Source: Dechloromonas hortensis
Lineage (GTDB): Bacteria; Pseudomonadota; Gammaproteobacteria; Burkholderiales; Rhodocyclaceae
Length of the DNA: 64,000 bases
NCBI RefSeq assembly: GCF_009469765.1
Contig: NZ_SSSQ01000001.1
Coordinates: forward strand, 124,001 to 188,000
Reading direction: 5' to 3'
Both the position numbers and the translations under genes were made by a program. The notes beneath the pieces were generated by a model, which was not told the origin of the DNA, ran no database searches, and worked only from the letters and a program-made list of their open reading frames with translations. This document shows positions 10,079 through 19,636 of the stretch, piece by piece. Position 1 is the first letter of the stretch, and every line of letters begins with the position of its first letter.

Positions 10079-10975
10079 ATGGACACTACCCGCCTCAAGG
10101 ATTTCTTCACCGGCTTGCAGAGCCGCATCGTCGCCGAACTCGAAGCCTTCGACGGCCAGCCTTTCCGCACTGATTCCTGGGAACGCCCGGAAGGCGGCGG
10201 CGGCATTTCGCGGCTGATCGAGGAAGGCGACTTCTTCGAGCGTGGCGGCGTCAATTTCTCGCACGTCACCGGCTCGTCGCTGCCCGCCTCGGCCACCGCC
10301 GTCCGCCCGCAACTGGCCGGGCGCGCCTGGGAAGCGATGGGCGTTTCGCTGGTCCTGCATCCGCGGAATCCCTACTGTCCGACGGCCCACATGAACGTCC
10401 GCTGCTTCGTTGCCAGCAAACCGGGCGAGGACGATGTCTGGTGGTTCGGCGGCGGCATGGACATGACGCCTTACTACGGTCGACGCGAGGATGTGGCGCA
10501 TTTTCACCAGACCTGCAAGGACGCCCTGGCCCCGTTCGGCGACGCCGTTTACCCGAAATACAAGAAGTGGTGCGACGACTACTTCTTCCTGAAGCACCGC
10601 AACGAACCGCGCGGGGTCGGCGGCGTCTTTTTCGATGATCTCAACGAAGGCGGCTTCGAGCGCTGCTTCGACCTGACCCAGGCGGTCGGCAACGCCTTCA
10701 CCGAGGCCTACCTGCCAGTGCTGGCCAAGCGTCGTGAAATACCCTACGGCGAGCGCGAACGCGACTTCCAGGCCTATCGCCGTGGTCGCTATGTCGAATT
10801 CAACCTGGTCTGGGATCGCGGCACGCTGTTCGGCCTGCAGTCGGGCGGACGTACCGAATCGATCCTGATGTCGCTGCCCCCGATCGTCAAATGGCGCTAC
10901 GACTGGCAGCCGGCCGCCGGCACGCCGGAAGCCGAACTCTACGAGGTTTTCCTCAAGCCGCAGGACTGGGCCTAA
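10079..10975 (+). CDS. hemF: Oxygen-dependent coproporphyrinogen III oxidase
   Basis: Aerobic oxidative decarboxylation of coproporphyrinogen III in heme synthesis. Signature stretches are [17 protein letters not shown] near residue 95 and [13 protein letters not shown] near residue 121, followed by [12 protein letters not shown]. An in-frame ATG at 10046 lies inside the upstream terminator, so ATG at 10079, preceded by GGAGA, is chosen; this gives 298 residues. It is a single gene between the purD terminator and the convergent hemC-hemY operon. The oxygen requirement indicates aerobic growth; no hemN is visible here. Confidence 0.96.
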   Translation: MDTTRLKDFFTGLQSRIVAELEAFDGQPFRTDSWERPEGGGGISRLIEEGDFFERGGVNFSHVTGSSLPASATAVRPQLAGRAWEAMGVSLVLHPRNPYCPTAHMNVRCFVASKPGEDDVWWFGGGMDMTPYYGRREDVAHFHQTCKDALAPFGDAVYPKYKKWCDDYFFLKHRNEPRGVGGVFFDDLNEGGFERCFDLTQAVGNAFTEAYLPVLAKRREIPYGERERDFQAYRRGRYVEFNLVWDRGTLFGLQSGGRTESILMSLPPIVKWRYDWQPAAGTPEAELYEVFLKPQDWA

Positions 10976-11000
10976 GGCCTAAACCCGGGGGCGTCGCCCC

Positions 11001-11240
11001 TTACTTCAGCTTGCCCCTGACGACCAGGACCCGTGCCGGGTCTTTTACCGCCAGCTTGCCGCCGCCACCGGCCAGATTGCCACAGACGCAGGCGGCCTTG
11101 ATGTGGGGCACCGAATTGACGACGGCAGTGCAATCGAGGCACTCGTAATAAAGATCGCCGCCGGTCGGCAGGCTGCCCGGCTCGGGCGCCGGCTCGACCG
11201 GGTAAAAATTGTAGATCTTGCGCATGTCGATATTCAGCAT
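11001..11240 (-). CDS. Small Cys-rich protein downstream of hemY, unknown
   Basis: 79-residue protein I do not recognise. It has a CLDC pair near residue 34 and CVC near residue 51, a spacing that could bind zinc or an Fe-S cluster, around a Gly-rich stretch, and it ends in a basic tail (VLVVRGKLK). No signal peptide or membrane segment is apparent. A strong GGAGGGG lies before the ATG, and it starts 27 bases after the hemY stop, so it is probably the last gene of the hemC-D-X-Y transcript. A short GGGGC/GCCCC hairpin at about 10987-11000 follows the stop. Confidence 0.7.
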   Translation of the reverse strand: MLNIDMRKIYNFYPVEPAPEPGSLPTGGDLYYECLDCTAVVNSVPHIKAACVCGNLAGGGGKLAVKDPARVLVVRGKLK

Positions 11241-11267
11241 TTCCCCTCCGCTCCCTTTTTATGGAAC

Positions 11268-12452
11268 CTAGCGCGCTTCGAGTTTGGCGCTGGCCCGGTA
11301 GTGTTTGTTGGCTTCTTCCGGCCGTTCCAGCTGATCGAACAGGCGAGCCAGTTCGAGATGCCCTTCCGGCGTATCGTGCACCGCCAGCGAGGCTTCCAGA
11401 TAGCTTTGCGCCTTGCCCCACAGCCGCTGACGCAGGCACATCCGACCCAGCGCCTTGAGCAGGCGGGCATCTTCGGGATGCTTGCGGAGCCAGCCTTCGG
11501 CCTTGGCGATACGCGCCGTTTGCTCGCCGCCGGTCAGGCGACCGTAGATCGCCACCAGCTCAGGCTGCCATTCGTCGTTGCTGGCAGTATCGAGTACCGC
11601 CTCGATCAGTTTCTGCGCTTCGCTTTCGGCGCCCAGCGCCACCAGAGCCCGGGCGGCAGCGAGCACGACGCGCTGACTACGTTCCTCGGCCGGCAGGGCG
11701 CGCAGGTAGGCGGTCAGCAAGCCCTGATCGGCGGCCCGTTTGGCGATATTGCCCAGATGCGCCTGGGTCCGGACTTCGCGGACCACTTCCGCAGGCAGCG
11801 CAGCACGCTTGTCGAGCTGGCGGGCCAGCTTGAGTACGCCATCCCAGTCGCCCGCCCCCTGCCGCGCCCGCAACTCCAGACGCAAGGCCGCGATATGGCG
11901 TCCCTGTTTGGCCTGCAGGCGCTCCAGCGCGAGCAGCGCCTCGTCGAAACGGCGCGCCTCGTTCATCATCTCGGCTTCCAGCATCAGCGTCGCCGCTTCG
12001 GTGCGCGGATCGTCCAGCGTGGCACGCTCCATCCAGCCTTGCTGCTTTTCCGATTCGCGCATGCGCTGCGCCGCCCGCGCCGCGATCAGCGCCGACAAGC
12101 CCGGCGCCGTGCCGGCTGCATGCGCCTCGCTGGCTTTTTTCAGCGCCTGACCAAAGCGGCCTTCAAACAACAGGCGAACGGCATCCTGAAAAACCAGCCC
12201 GGCCTTTTCGCGTTGCCGGCGGGCACGGTATTCGCTGACCCGCTGCGGCAAGCCGAGCGTCAGCGCCAGGCCGCGCAGCAAGGCGTAGAAGGCGGCGAAA
12301 AGGGCGAGCAGCGCCAGGATCATCAGATTCAGCGAGACCTCGGCCCGCCAGGGCGGCAAGACCAGCAGGACGTAGCCGTCGTTGAGCTTGGCGCCGAGCG
12401 CCACCGCCACGGCCAGCGCAAACAGCGCGACAAACCAGAACAGGCCCTTCAC
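11268..12452 (-). CDS. hemY: HemY, TPR membrane protein of heme synthesis locus
   Basis: Inner-membrane protein with two N-terminal transmembrane helices (residues about 3-22 and 40-61) and a long alpha-helical TPR region facing the periplasm or cytoplasm. PPWRAEVSLNLMILALLALF is the conserved HemY_N stretch. Its function in tetrapyrrole metabolism is inferred from linkage; it is unrelated to the Bacillus protoporphyrinogen oxidase also called HemY. Length, 394 residues, is normal. The start overlaps the end of the hemX gene by 4 bases. Confidence 0.92.
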   Translation of the reverse strand: MKGLFWFVALFALAVAVALGAKLNDGYVLLVLPPWRAEVSLNLMILALLALFAAFYALLRGLALTLGLPQRVSEYRARRQREKAGLVFQDAVRLLFEGRFGQALKKASEAHAAGTAPGLSALIAARAAQRMRESEKQQGWMERATLDDPRTEAATLMLEAEMMNEARRFDEALLALERLQAKQGRHIAALRLELRARQGAGDWDGVLKLARQLDKRAALPAEVVREVRTQAHLGNIAKRAADQGLLTAYLRALPAEERSQRVVLAAARALVALGAESEAQKLIEAVLDTASNDEWQPELVAIYGRLTGGEQTARIAKAEGWLRKHPEDARLLKALGRMCLRQRLWGKAQSYLEASLAVHDTPEGHLELARLFDQLERPEEANKHYRASAKLEAR

Positions 12453-13501
12453 CGCTTTTCCTTGCCGCCACGCAGGCCGCGCAAGGCGCCCTGGGTTTCG
12501 CTCAGATTGGGCAGATCGCTGTTCAGGGCAACCCCGGCCATTTGCCCGAGGGTAGCCTGGGCGGCCTGCACCGCCTTGTCGTCGGCGACGAAATGGCGGC
12601 CGAGCCAGCTCTGGGCCTGCTTCAGTTCATTGCGGAAAGTTGCCTGATCGCGGGAGAACAGGGCGAGCCTGGCATTGAGCAGGCGCAGCTTGAGGTTTTC
12701 GCGCAGGAAGAAAGCCTGGCCGGGCGCCAGCAAGGCGGGATCTTCGGCATCGAAACGCTGGATGCGGACGAGGCCCTTGATCTCCTGCCAGACCTGCCGG
12801 GCACCGCGTTGCCACCATGCCTCGGCGGCTGGCGCCGGGGCATTTTCGGCCTTTTCCGACGGTCGACCGTAGCTGGCCAGCGGCAACAGGTCGGCGGCCA
12901 GCACGACCTGTTCGAGACGCAGGCTGATGCCGGCCTGATCGACAAAAGGCAACGCATTCAGACGCTCGATGTCCTTGGCCAGCGCCTTGCGCAAGGGCAG
13001 ATAAGCAGGTCGGTCGAGGCGGGCCAGCCGGGCGTCGGCGGTCTGCAGCGCGAGCAGCGCGACCGGCACGTTGCCGGCCAGTTGCAGTTGCTGCCCGGCC
13101 AGCGTGATGGCCTGCTCGACTTCGAGCAGCAGCGCCTCTTCGCGACTGCGCGCGATGTCCTGGTAGAGGCTTTGCAGGGCAACGCTCTGGCCCTGGAATT
13201 CGTTGAGCTTGCCTTCGAAGGCGCCTTGCCGGGATTGCAGGTCTTCGATCTGCTCGCGCAACTGTTTCTGGGCGCCGCGTTCTTCCTGGTTGCCGGCTTC
13301 GGCTTCAGCCAGCCGGCGCGTCACTTCCTGCTGCGTGTCGGCCAGTTTCTGGCGCGTTTCCAGCCACTGCCAGCCAGCCAGAACCAAGGCGGCGACGGCG
13401 ATCAGCAGGGTCAGGTTTTGCCGGTAGGAGCGAGGGGACGCGGGGAGCGCGGCGGGCAAGTTCATATTCGGAGCGGGGGTTTGTTCGTTATCAGGCATCA
13501 T
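12449..13501 (-). CDS. hemX: HemX-family membrane-anchored protein
   Basis: 350-residue protein with a short cytoplasmic N terminus, one transmembrane helix at about residues 27-45, then a coiled coil rich in Gln, Glu and Arg and a helical C-terminal domain. The family is often called uroporphyrinogen-III methyltransferase, but no SAM-binding methyltransferase motif is present, so that name should not be taken as an activity. ATG at 13501 overlaps the hemD stop as ATGA; alternative in-frame starts lie at 13510 and 13498. Part of hemC-hemD-hemX-hemY. Confidence 0.88.
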   Translation of the reverse strand: MMPDNEQTPAPNMNLPAALPASPRSYRQNLTLLIAVAALVLAGWQWLETRQKLADTQQEVTRRLAEAEAGNQEERGAQKQLREQIEDLQSRQGAFEGKLNEFQGQSVALQSLYQDIARSREEALLLEVEQAITLAGQQLQLAGNVPVALLALQTADARLARLDRPAYLPLRKALAKDIERLNALPFVDQAGISLRLEQVVLAADLLPLASYGRPSEKAENAPAPAAEAWWQRGARQVWQEIKGLVRIQRFDAEDPALLAPGQAFFLRENLKLRLLNARLALFSRDQATFRNELKQAQSWLGRHFVADDKAVQAAQATLGQMAGVALNSDLPNLSETQGALRGLRGGKEKR

Positions 13502-14280
13502 GCCGCCCAATTATAAGCACCTAAGCCGGCAAGCAGGCCGGCGTCGGCGGCTTCGGTCAGGATAATCTTGCTCAAGCCGAGGGCCCGGGCATTTTCGGCA
13601 ATGCGGGCATGCGGCACGAAAAGCGGGGTTTTTTGCAGGAAGGCACGGCCTTCGGCGTCGAGCAGATCGACCAGATAGCGCAGGCCTTCGCTGCTCGACA
13701 CGGTCAGCGCATCGAGCCGCCCGGCGCGCCAGGCGGCGAGCAGCGGCGCGACGCCGTCAGTCGGTCCGGAACGACGGTAGCAGGTGATGCAATCGACGGT
13801 CGCCCCACGCTGGCGCAAGGTATCGGCCAGCAATTCGCGGCCGCCGTCGCCGCGAAAGATGGCGACCCGCCGGCCGGCGATCTGCGCTGCGGCCAGTTCC
13901 GGCAATTCGAGCAGGGCTTCCGAATCGAAACGCGTGCTCGGCGCGATGCAGCCGTCAATACCCAGCGCAGCGAGGGCCTTCACCGTGCCCTGGCCGACGG
14001 CGGCGGGAATCAGTCCGGCCGGCCACGGACCGCGGGCCAGCATGGCCGGCACCGCGTAGTCGACGGCATTCGGGCTGATGAAAACGGCCAGGCGGTACGC
14101 GGCGAGTCGGGCGATGGCGGCGGCCAGCGGCTGCGGGTCGCCGGCCGGCGAGATTTCAAGCAAGGGGAAGAGCAGCGGCGCGCCGCCGGCCTCGGCAATG
14201 GCCGCGGCCAGGGGCGCGGCCTGCGCCCGCGGCCGGGTGACCACGATGGTTTTGCCGGCGAGCGGGCCGGGCTGGCTCAT
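13498..14280 (-). CDS. hemD: Uroporphyrinogen-III synthase
   Basis: Closes and inverts ring D of hydroxymethylbilane to give uroporphyrinogen III. Sequence conservation in this family is low, but the N terminus ([25 protein letters not shown]), the central [13 protein letters not shown] and the C-terminal [11 protein letters not shown] are typical, as is 260 residues. The start overlaps the hemC stop by 4 bases and the stop overlaps the hemX start by 4 bases, so the three are translationally coupled. Confidence 0.93.
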   Translation of the reverse strand: MSQPGPLAGKTIVVTRPRAQAAPLAAAIAEAGGAPLLFPLLEISPAGDPQPLAAAIARLAAYRLAVFISPNAVDYAVPAMLARGPWPAGLIPAAVGQGTVKALAALGIDGCIAPSTRFDSEALLELPELAAAQIAGRRVAIFRGDGGRELLADTLRQRGATVDCITCYRRSGPTDGVAPLLAAWRAGRLDALTVSSSEGLRYLVDLLDAEGRAFLQKTPLFVPHARIAENARALGLSKIILTEAADAGLLAGLGAYNWAA

Positions 14281-15212
14281 TTGCAGTGGGCGAGCTTTTC
14301 CAGAATGGCGTCGGCACCCTTGGCGCGCAGTTCGGCCGCCAGTTGCAGGCCGAGCTTTTCGTCATCGGCCGGATTGCCGCGCAGTTCGGCGCTGACCATT
14401 TCGCTACCGTCGACGGTGGCAACGAAACCGCGCAGCCAGAGCTGGCCGTTGTCGATGATGGCGTAGCCGCCGAGCGGCACCTGACAGCTGCCGCCGAGGG
14501 CGCGCGAGAAGGCGCGTTCGGCCTTGACGCAGTGGGCGGTTTCCGGGTCGTTCAGGGGGGCGACGACGGCGGCCATCGTCGCATCGCCATCGACCAGTTC
14601 GATGCCGAGCGCACCCTGACCGGGGGCAGGCAGCGACTGCTCGGCGGTCAACACCGATTTGATGCGATTTTCCAGGCCGAGGCGGATCAGGCCGGCGGCG
14701 GCCAGGATGATCGCGTCGTATTCGCCGGCGTCGAGTTTCTTCAGGCGGGTATCGAGGTTGCCGCGCAGGCTCTTGATGACCAGCTGCGGGTACTTGGCGC
14801 GCAGGATGGATTCGCGGCGCAGGCTGGAAGTGCCGACGACGGCGCCAGCCGGCAGATCGTCGAGGCCGTTGTACTTGTTCGAGACGAAGGCATCGCGCGG
14901 GTTTTCGCGGGCCGAGATGGCGGCCAGCACGAAACCTTCCGGCATCACCATCGGCACGTCCTTCATCGAATGGACGGCAAGGTGGGCACGGCCTTCCTGC
15001 ATCGCCACTTCGAGTTCCTTGATGAACAGGCCCTTGCCGCCGATTTCGGCGAGCGGCCGGTCGAGAATCTGGTCGCCCTTGGTGGTCATGCCTAGAATGA
15101 CGACTTCAGCCCCCGGATTCTGGCCGGCCAGACGGCCCTGGACATGCACGGCCTGCCACATGGCGAGGCGGGATTCGCGGGAAGCGATGATGATCTTGGA
15201 AGGAGCAGACAT
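14277..15212 (-). CDS. hemC: Hydroxymethylbilane synthase (porphobilinogen deaminase)
   Basis: Polymerises four porphobilinogens to hydroxymethylbilane. The dipyrromethane-cofactor cysteine is Cys243 in [10 protein letters not shown], equivalent to Cys242 in E. coli. [12 protein letters not shown] and SMKDVP are the other signatures. The frame extends upstream to 15464, but ATG at 15212 ([17 protein letters not shown]) fits the family and gives 311 residues. First gene of the heme operon; only 42 bases separate it from the divergent methyltransferase gene. Confidence 0.96.
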   Translation of the reverse strand: MSAPSKIIIASRESRLAMWQAVHVQGRLAGQNPGAEVVILGMTTKGDQILDRPLAEIGGKGLFIKELEVAMQEGRAHLAVHSMKDVPMVMPEGFVLAAISARENPRDAFVSNKYNGLDDLPAGAVVGTSSLRRESILRAKYPQLVIKSLRGNLDTRLKKLDAGEYDAIILAAAGLIRLGLENRIKSVLTAEQSLPAPGQGALGIELVDGDATMAAVVAPLNDPETAHCVKAERAFSRALGGSCQVPLGGYAIIDNGQLWLRGFVATVDGSEMVSAELRGNPADDEKLGLQLAAELRAKGADAILEKLAHCK

Positions 15213-15254
15213 GAAGCGGCACGCAGCAAGGGTTTCGAAGAGGGCAATCTTAGC

Positions 15255-15878
15255 ATGAGCGAACAGACGCCCTCCCCGACCCAGATCAAACCGCCGGAGC
15301 AGCGCCCCGAACACCCGGATTTCTGGAGCAAGCGCTTTGGCGAAGGCACCACGCCCTGGGACGCCGGCAAGGTGCCGACCGCCCTGGCCGACTTCATCGA
15401 CCGCCAACCGACCCGGCTCAACACGCTGATCCCCGGCTGCGGCAGCGCCTGGGAAGCGGTGCATCTGGCCGAACGCGGCTGGCCGGTGACAGCGCTCGAT
15501 TTTTCGCCGGTCGCCGTCGACCGGGCGCGCGCCGTACTCGGCAACGTCGCGGTCGACCTGGTCTGCGCCGACTTTTTCACTTTCACGCCGGCGGCGCCCT
15601 ATCAGCTGATCTACGAACGCGCCTTCCTCTGCGCCCTGCCGCGCAAGCTGTGGGCCGACTGGGGCCGCCGCGTCGCCGAACTGCTGCCGCCCGGCGGCCG
15701 GCTGGCCGGCTTCTTCTTCCTCTGCGAACAGCCCAAAGGGCCGCCGTTCGGCATCCTGCCGGCCGAACTCGATGCCTTGCTCGCCGCAAATTTCGAACGC
15801 ATCGAGGATGCCGCGGTCGACGATTCAATTCCGGTATTTTCCGGCCGCGAACGCTGGGAGGTCTGGCAACGGCGCTGA
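15255..15878 (+). CDS. TPMT-like SAM-dependent methyltransferase
   Basis: 207-residue soluble methyltransferase of the thiopurine S-methyltransferase type. [20 protein letters not shown] matches the TPMT N-terminal signature (WxxRWxxgxTpWd), followed by the SAM-binding [15 protein letters not shown] near residue 58 and [15 protein letters not shown]. Bacterial members act on selenite, tellurite or other thiols and selenols, but the substrate here is unknown. ATG at 15255 is chosen because upstream codons overlap hemC antisense. It opens the plus-strand block inserted between hemC and algR. Confidence 0.85.
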   Translation: MSEQTPSPTQIKPPEQRPEHPDFWSKRFGEGTTPWDAGKVPTALADFIDRQPTRLNTLIPGCGSAWEAVHLAERGWPVTALDFSPVAVDRARAVLGNVAVDLVCADFFTFTPAAPYQLIYERAFLCALPRKLWADWGRRVAELLPPGGRLAGFFFLCEQPKGPPFGILPAELDALLAANFERIEDAAVDDSIPVFSGRERWEVWQRR

Positions 15879-15928
15879 GCCGGCGCTAACCGGCCGTAGC
15901 GAACGCCCAATCCAACAAGGAAAGCAAC

Positions 15929-16477
15929 ATGACCGCAGCGCTCTATGACATCCCCCTCCAGAAAATCGACGGCACGGCCGCCAGCCTGCGCGAGCACGCC
16001 GGCGAAGTACTGCTGATCGTCAACGTCGCCTCGAAATGCGGCCTGACGCCGCAATACGCCGGTCTGGAAAAGCTGCACGAAACCTACCGCGGCCGGAAAT
16101 TTGCCGTGCTCGGTTTCCCGGCCAACGACTTTGCCGGCCAGGAACCGGGCAGCGACAGCGAGATCGCGGCTTTCTGCAGCGCGAATTTCGGCGTCCAGTT
16201 CCCGATGTACAGCAAGCTGGTCGCCACCGGCCCGGACAAGCACCCGCTCTACGCCCACCTGACCGCCGCCCGCCCCGAAACCGAAGGCCGGGCCGGCGTC
16301 GAAAGCATGCTGCGCGGCTATAAGATCGAACCGACGGCGGTGCCCGAGGTGGTCTGGAATTTCGAGAAATTCCTGGTCGACCGCCAGGGCCAGGTCGTCC
16401 GCCGCTTCGCCCCCGACATCGTGCCCGATGCCGCGGAACTGGTTGGCGCCATCGAAAGCGAAATCGCCCGCGCCTGA
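15929..16477 (+). CDS. Glutathione peroxidase family thiol peroxidase
   Basis: 182-residue peroxidase reducing hydroperoxides with glutathione or thioredoxin. The catalytic tetrad is visible: Cys36 in ASKCGLT, Gln in GQEPGS near residue 72, Trp and Asn in VVWNFEKF. Cysteine replaces the selenocysteine of animal enzymes, as in most bacteria (BtuE type). LGFPANDF is the usual GPx signature. AAGGAAAGC precedes the ATG. It is 50 bases after the methyltransferase gene and may be co-transcribed. Confidence 0.92.
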   Translation: MTAALYDIPLQKIDGTAASLREHAGEVLLIVNVASKCGLTPQYAGLEKLHETYRGRKFAVLGFPANDFAGQEPGSDSEIAAFCSANFGVQFPMYSKLVATGPDKHPLYAHLTAARPETEGRAGVESMLRGYKIEPTAVPEVVWNFEKFLVDRQGQVVRRFAPDIVPDAAELVGAIESEIARA

Positions 16478-16572
16478 ACGCCGCAGCGCAGCACCGCCGG
16501 GGTTGTCCAAGGGCCGCCCCGGCGCGCGGTTTGACGTATCATCAGGCGTATTCCCCAACCGTTCGTCAAATA

Positions 16573-19158
16573 ATGAAAACCGATACCCCGCCGACCATTT
16601 ACCTCAAGGACTACACCGCGCCCGCCTATCTGGTCGACACGGTGGATCTCGATTTCGTCATCGCCGCCGGCGGCACCACGGTCAGCGCGACGCTGGCCAT
16701 GCGCCGCAACCCCGCCGTTGCCGCCCAGCCGCTGGTGCTCGACGGCGACGAGCTGGAAACGCTGAGCGTTGCGGTCGACGGTGAAAAAGTGCCGTTTTCG
16801 ACGACGCCGACGACGCTGACCATCGCCGGCCTGCCCGACGCCTTCACGCTGCACACCGTGGTCCGCATCGATCCGGACCGCAACACCCGCCTCTCCGGCC
16901 TCTACCGCTCCAAGGACGGCTACTTCACGCAGTGCGAGGCGCAGGGCTTCCGCCGCATCACCTGGTTCCTCGACCGCCCCGACGTCATGTCCACCTACAC
17001 GGTGACGCTGCACGCCGATAAAGCGACCTACCCGGTGCTGCTCGCCAACGGCAACCCGGTGTCCAGCGGCGAAGAAGCCGACGGCCGTCACTGGGCAACC
17101 TGGAACGATCCGTTCAGGAAACCAGCCTACCTGTTCGCCCTCGTCGCCGGCAAGCTCGACGGCCTGTTCGACACCTTCCAGACCGCCTCCGGCCGAACCG
17201 TGCAACTCGCCATCTACGTCGAACCGGGCAAGCTCGACCAGTGCCCGCACGCGATGGCGGCGCTGCAAAAATCGATGAAATGGGATGAGGAACGCTTCGG
17301 CCTCGAATGCGACCTCGACCATTACATGATCGTCGCCGTCGGCGACTTCAACATGGGCGCCATGGAGAACAAGGGCCTCAACATCTTCAACACCAAGTAC
17401 GTGCTTGCCCGGGCCGATGTCGCGACCGACGTCGATTTCGAGAATATCGACCGCGTCGTCGCCCACGAGTATTTCCACAACTGGACCGGCAACCGCGTCA
17501 CCTGCCGCGACTGGTTCCAGCTGTCGCTCAAGGAAGGTCTGACCGTCTTCCGCGACCAGGAATTCGGCGCCGACCTGCATAACCGGCAGACCGCCCGCAT
17601 CCGGGAAGTGCGCGGCCTGCGCGCCGCCCAATTCCCGGAAGACGCTGGCCCGATGGCCCATCCGATCCGGCCGAGCAGCTTTGTCGAGATCAACAATTTC
17701 TACACCTCGACCGTCTATGAAAAAGGCGCCGAAGTCATCCGCATGATCCAGACCCTGATCGGCCGCGACGGCTTCCGCGCCGGCATGGACGAATACTTCC
17801 GCCGCCACGACGGCCAGGCCGTCACCTGCGAGGATTTCGTCGCCGCGATGGCTGCCGCCAGCGGTTTCGACTTCAGCCAGTTCATGCGCTGGTACAACCA
17901 GCCGGGCACGCCGCATCTGGCGGTGGACAGCGTTTTTGACGCAAACACCGGGCGCTACACGCTGCACGTCAAGCAGAGCAACCCGCGCGCCAGTGATGAC
18001 AATCCCTACCTGATCCCGATCCGCGTCACGCTGTTCGATGCTGCCGGCCAAATTATTGCGGGTAGCGACCGGACGCTGCTGCTCACCGAAAGCAGCCAGC
18101 AGTTCCATTTCGACGGCATCGCCGCCGAACCGGTGCCCTCGCTGCTGCGCGACTTCTCGGCGCCGGTCATCCTCGACTACGCCTACACACCGCAACAACT
18201 TACCCTGCTGCTGGCCCACGAAAGCGACCCGTTCAATGCCTGGGAAGCCGGCCAGCGCCTGGCTTCGACGTTGATTCTCGACGCCACTGCGGCCATCGCC
18301 GCCGGCCAAGCGCCGGTCTGGCCGGCCAGTTTCGTCGACGCCGCTCGTCGCCTGCTGCAAACACAAACCGAGCGCGGTGCCGCCTTCGTCGCCGAAGCCC
18401 TGACCCTGCCCGGTGAATCGACGCTGGCCGAAGCACTCGACATCGTCGATCCCGATGCGCTGCACGCCGCCCGCAACAGCCTGCGCCGCCACCTGGCCGA
18501 GCAGCTGGAAGGCGAATTCGCCGGCCTCTACGCCGGCCTCGCCCCCCGCGGCGCCTACACACCAAGCAGCGAGGAAGCCGGCCGCCGTGCTCTGCGCAAC
18601 ACCTGCCTGGCCTATCTGCTCGAACTGAACACGCCGGCCGTTCGCCAACTGGCACTGCAGCAGTTCCGCGGCGCCGACAACATGACCGATCAGTTCGCCG
18701 CCCTCGCCGCACTGGCCCAGACCGAGTGCACCGAACGCGAAACGGCGCTCGCCGAGTTCTACCAGCGCTGGCAGCACGAAGCGCTGGTGGTCGACAAGTG
18801 GCTGGCCGTGCAGTCCGGCAGCCGTTTGCCGGATACGCTGGCAACCGTCAAACGCCTGACCGGCCACCCGGCCTTCGACATCGGCAATCCGAACAAGGTC
18901 TATGCGCTGTTGCGCAACTTCGGCGCCAACCTCGCCCGCTTCCACACGCCGGCCGGCTACGCCTTCCTGGCCGAGCAGACCCGGCTGCTCGACGGCAAGA
19001 ACCCGCAGGTCGCCTCACGCCTGGCGCGCTGCTTCGACCGCTGGAAGAAGTTCGACGGCGAGCGCCGGAAGCACGCCCGCCTGGCGCTGGAAAGCATCCG
19101 CGACCATCAGGGCCTGTCGCGCGATGTGCTGGAAATCGTCAACCGCGCCCTCGGCTAA
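16573..19158 (+). CDS. pepN: Aminopeptidase N
   Basis: M1 zinc aminopeptidase with broad N-terminal specificity. GAMEN is at residues 262-266 and the zinc motif HEYFH begins at residue 298, with the third ligand Glu in KEGLTVFRDQEF. DUF3458 and C-terminal helical domains follow, and 861 residues match E. coli PepN (870). The frame is open from 16531, but ATG at 16573 (MKTDTPPTIYLKDYTAPAY) is the family start. The antisense frame is open for almost the whole gene, which is a GC-codon artefact. Confidence 0.96.
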   Translation: MKTDTPPTIYLKDYTAPAYLVDTVDLDFVIAAGGTTVSATLAMRRNPAVAAQPLVLDGDELETLSVAVDGEKVPFSTTPTTLTIAGLPDAFTLHTVVRIDPDRNTRLSGLYRSKDGYFTQCEAQGFRRITWFLDRPDVMSTYTVTLHADKATYPVLLANGNPVSSGEEADGRHWATWNDPFRKPAYLFALVAGKLDGLFDTFQTASGRTVQLAIYVEPGKLDQCPHAMAALQKSMKWDEERFGLECDLDHYMIVAVGDFNMGAMENKGLNIFNTKYVLARADVATDVDFENIDRVVAHEYFHNWTGNRVTCRDWFQLSLKEGLTVFRDQEFGADLHNRQTARIREVRGLRAAQFPEDAGPMAHPIRPSSFVEINNFYTSTVYEKGAEVIRMIQTLIGRDGFRAGMDEYFRRHDGQAVTCEDFVAAMAAASGFDFSQFMRWYNQPGTPHLAVDSVFDANTGRYTLHVKQSNPRASDDNPYLIPIRVTLFDAAGQIIAGSDRTLLLTESSQQFHFDGIAAEPVPSLLRDFSAPVILDYAYTPQQLTLLLAHESDPFNAWEAGQRLASTLILDATAAIAAGQAPVWPASFVDAARRLLQTQTERGAAFVAEALTLPGESTLAEALDIVDPDALHAARNSLRRHLAEQLEGEFAGLYAGLAPRGAYTPSSEEAGRRALRNTCLAYLLELNTPAVRQLALQQFRGADNMTDQFAALAALAQTECTERETALAEFYQRWQHEALVVDKWLAVQSGSRLPDTLATVKRLTGHPAFDIGNPNKVYALLRNFGANLARFHTPAGYAFLAEQTRLLDGKNPQVASRLARCFDRWKKFDGERRKHARLALESIRDHQGLSRDVLEIVNRALG

Positions 19159-19186
19159 GGCCGGCAGCATTGTCATGCCTGCGGTG

Positions 19187-19229
19187 GACCGCCCCAAAAC
19201 GCCGTTTTTCAACGGCCGGCGGGGCGGTC
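19187..19229. other. Two-tier hairpin downstream of pepN
   Basis: Outer arms GACCGCCCC (19187-19195) and GGGGCGGTC (19221-19229) enclose an inner stem GCCGTT (19201-19206) / AACGGC (19211-19216). No U-tract follows on either strand, so it is not a classical intrinsic terminator. It lies between pepN and the small coupled ORFs and could be an mRNA-stability or Rho-pause element. Confidence 0.6.
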
Positions 19230-19264
19230 TCGACCAACAGACGGAACGATAATGGAGAATAAAA

Positions 19265-19351
19265 ATGAAATATCTCGCCCTGTGTGCAATACGCCACATA
19301 CAAGCACACCGGACCAGGCATAAGCTGCGCAAATGCGAGGTGAAATCATGA
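19265..19351 (+). CDS. 28-residue leader ORF coupled to next gene
   Basis: Short ORF beginning MKYLALCAIRH and ending KCEVKS. GGAG lies 7 bases before its ATG, and its TGA overlaps the ATG of the 86-residue gene as ATGA. A good Shine-Dalgarno combined with the coupled stop argues that it is translated and helps translation of the next gene. The product is basic (several His, Arg and Lys) and has no recognisable domain. It could also be a chance ORF whose ribosome-binding site serves nothing. Confidence 0.5.
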   Translation: MKYLALCAIRHIQAHRTRHKLRKCEVKS

Positions 19352-19608
19352 CAACCAATGCAACCGTGGCGTTCTTCAAGAACGAATTTGTTGCCGAACT
19401 AAGCACTGGCCAGAAAGTTGCGCACGCCGAACTGCGCGACATGGCCTATGCCCTCTATTGCGCCGGCGTGCACGCCGCCGACATCCAGTTTGAATGGCAA
19501 GCCGGCCAGCGCATGATCACGGCCGGTCAGCAAGCCGCCCTGCGGGCCGAAATCAATCGCCTGCAGCGCGAACACAGCATCACCCCAACCCGCGCCTTCG
19601 CTGCCTGA
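19348..19608 (+). CDS. Conserved-looking small protein, unknown
   Basis: 86-residue soluble protein, no family recognised. It is mostly alpha-helical in appearance (AELRDMAYALYCAGVHAADIQFEWQ) and ends with an Arg-rich helix. ATG at 19348 is preferred to an in-frame ATG at 19333 because GAGG lies 7 bases before it. It is probably translationally coupled to the 28-codon leader. It converges with the glutaredoxin-domain gene, which ends 28 bases away. Confidence 0.65.
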   Translation: MTTNATVAFFKNEFVAELSTGQKVAHAELRDMAYALYCAGVHAADIQFEWQAGQRMITAGQQAALRAEINRLQREHSITPTRAFAA

Positions 19609-19636
19609 GCCAGGCACCGCGCGCGGCCGACCATGC

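Noticed and set aside
12449..13501. Uroporphyrinogen-III methyltransferase activity for HemX
   Set aside because: The name is inherited in databases, but the sequence has only a membrane helix, coiled coil and helical domain, with no SAM-binding motif.
16318..18945. 875-codon minus-strand open frame
   Set aside because: It lies antisense to pepN, whose zinc site and full-length fit are certain; the translation has no domain and shows the compositional bias of GC-rich antisense frames.
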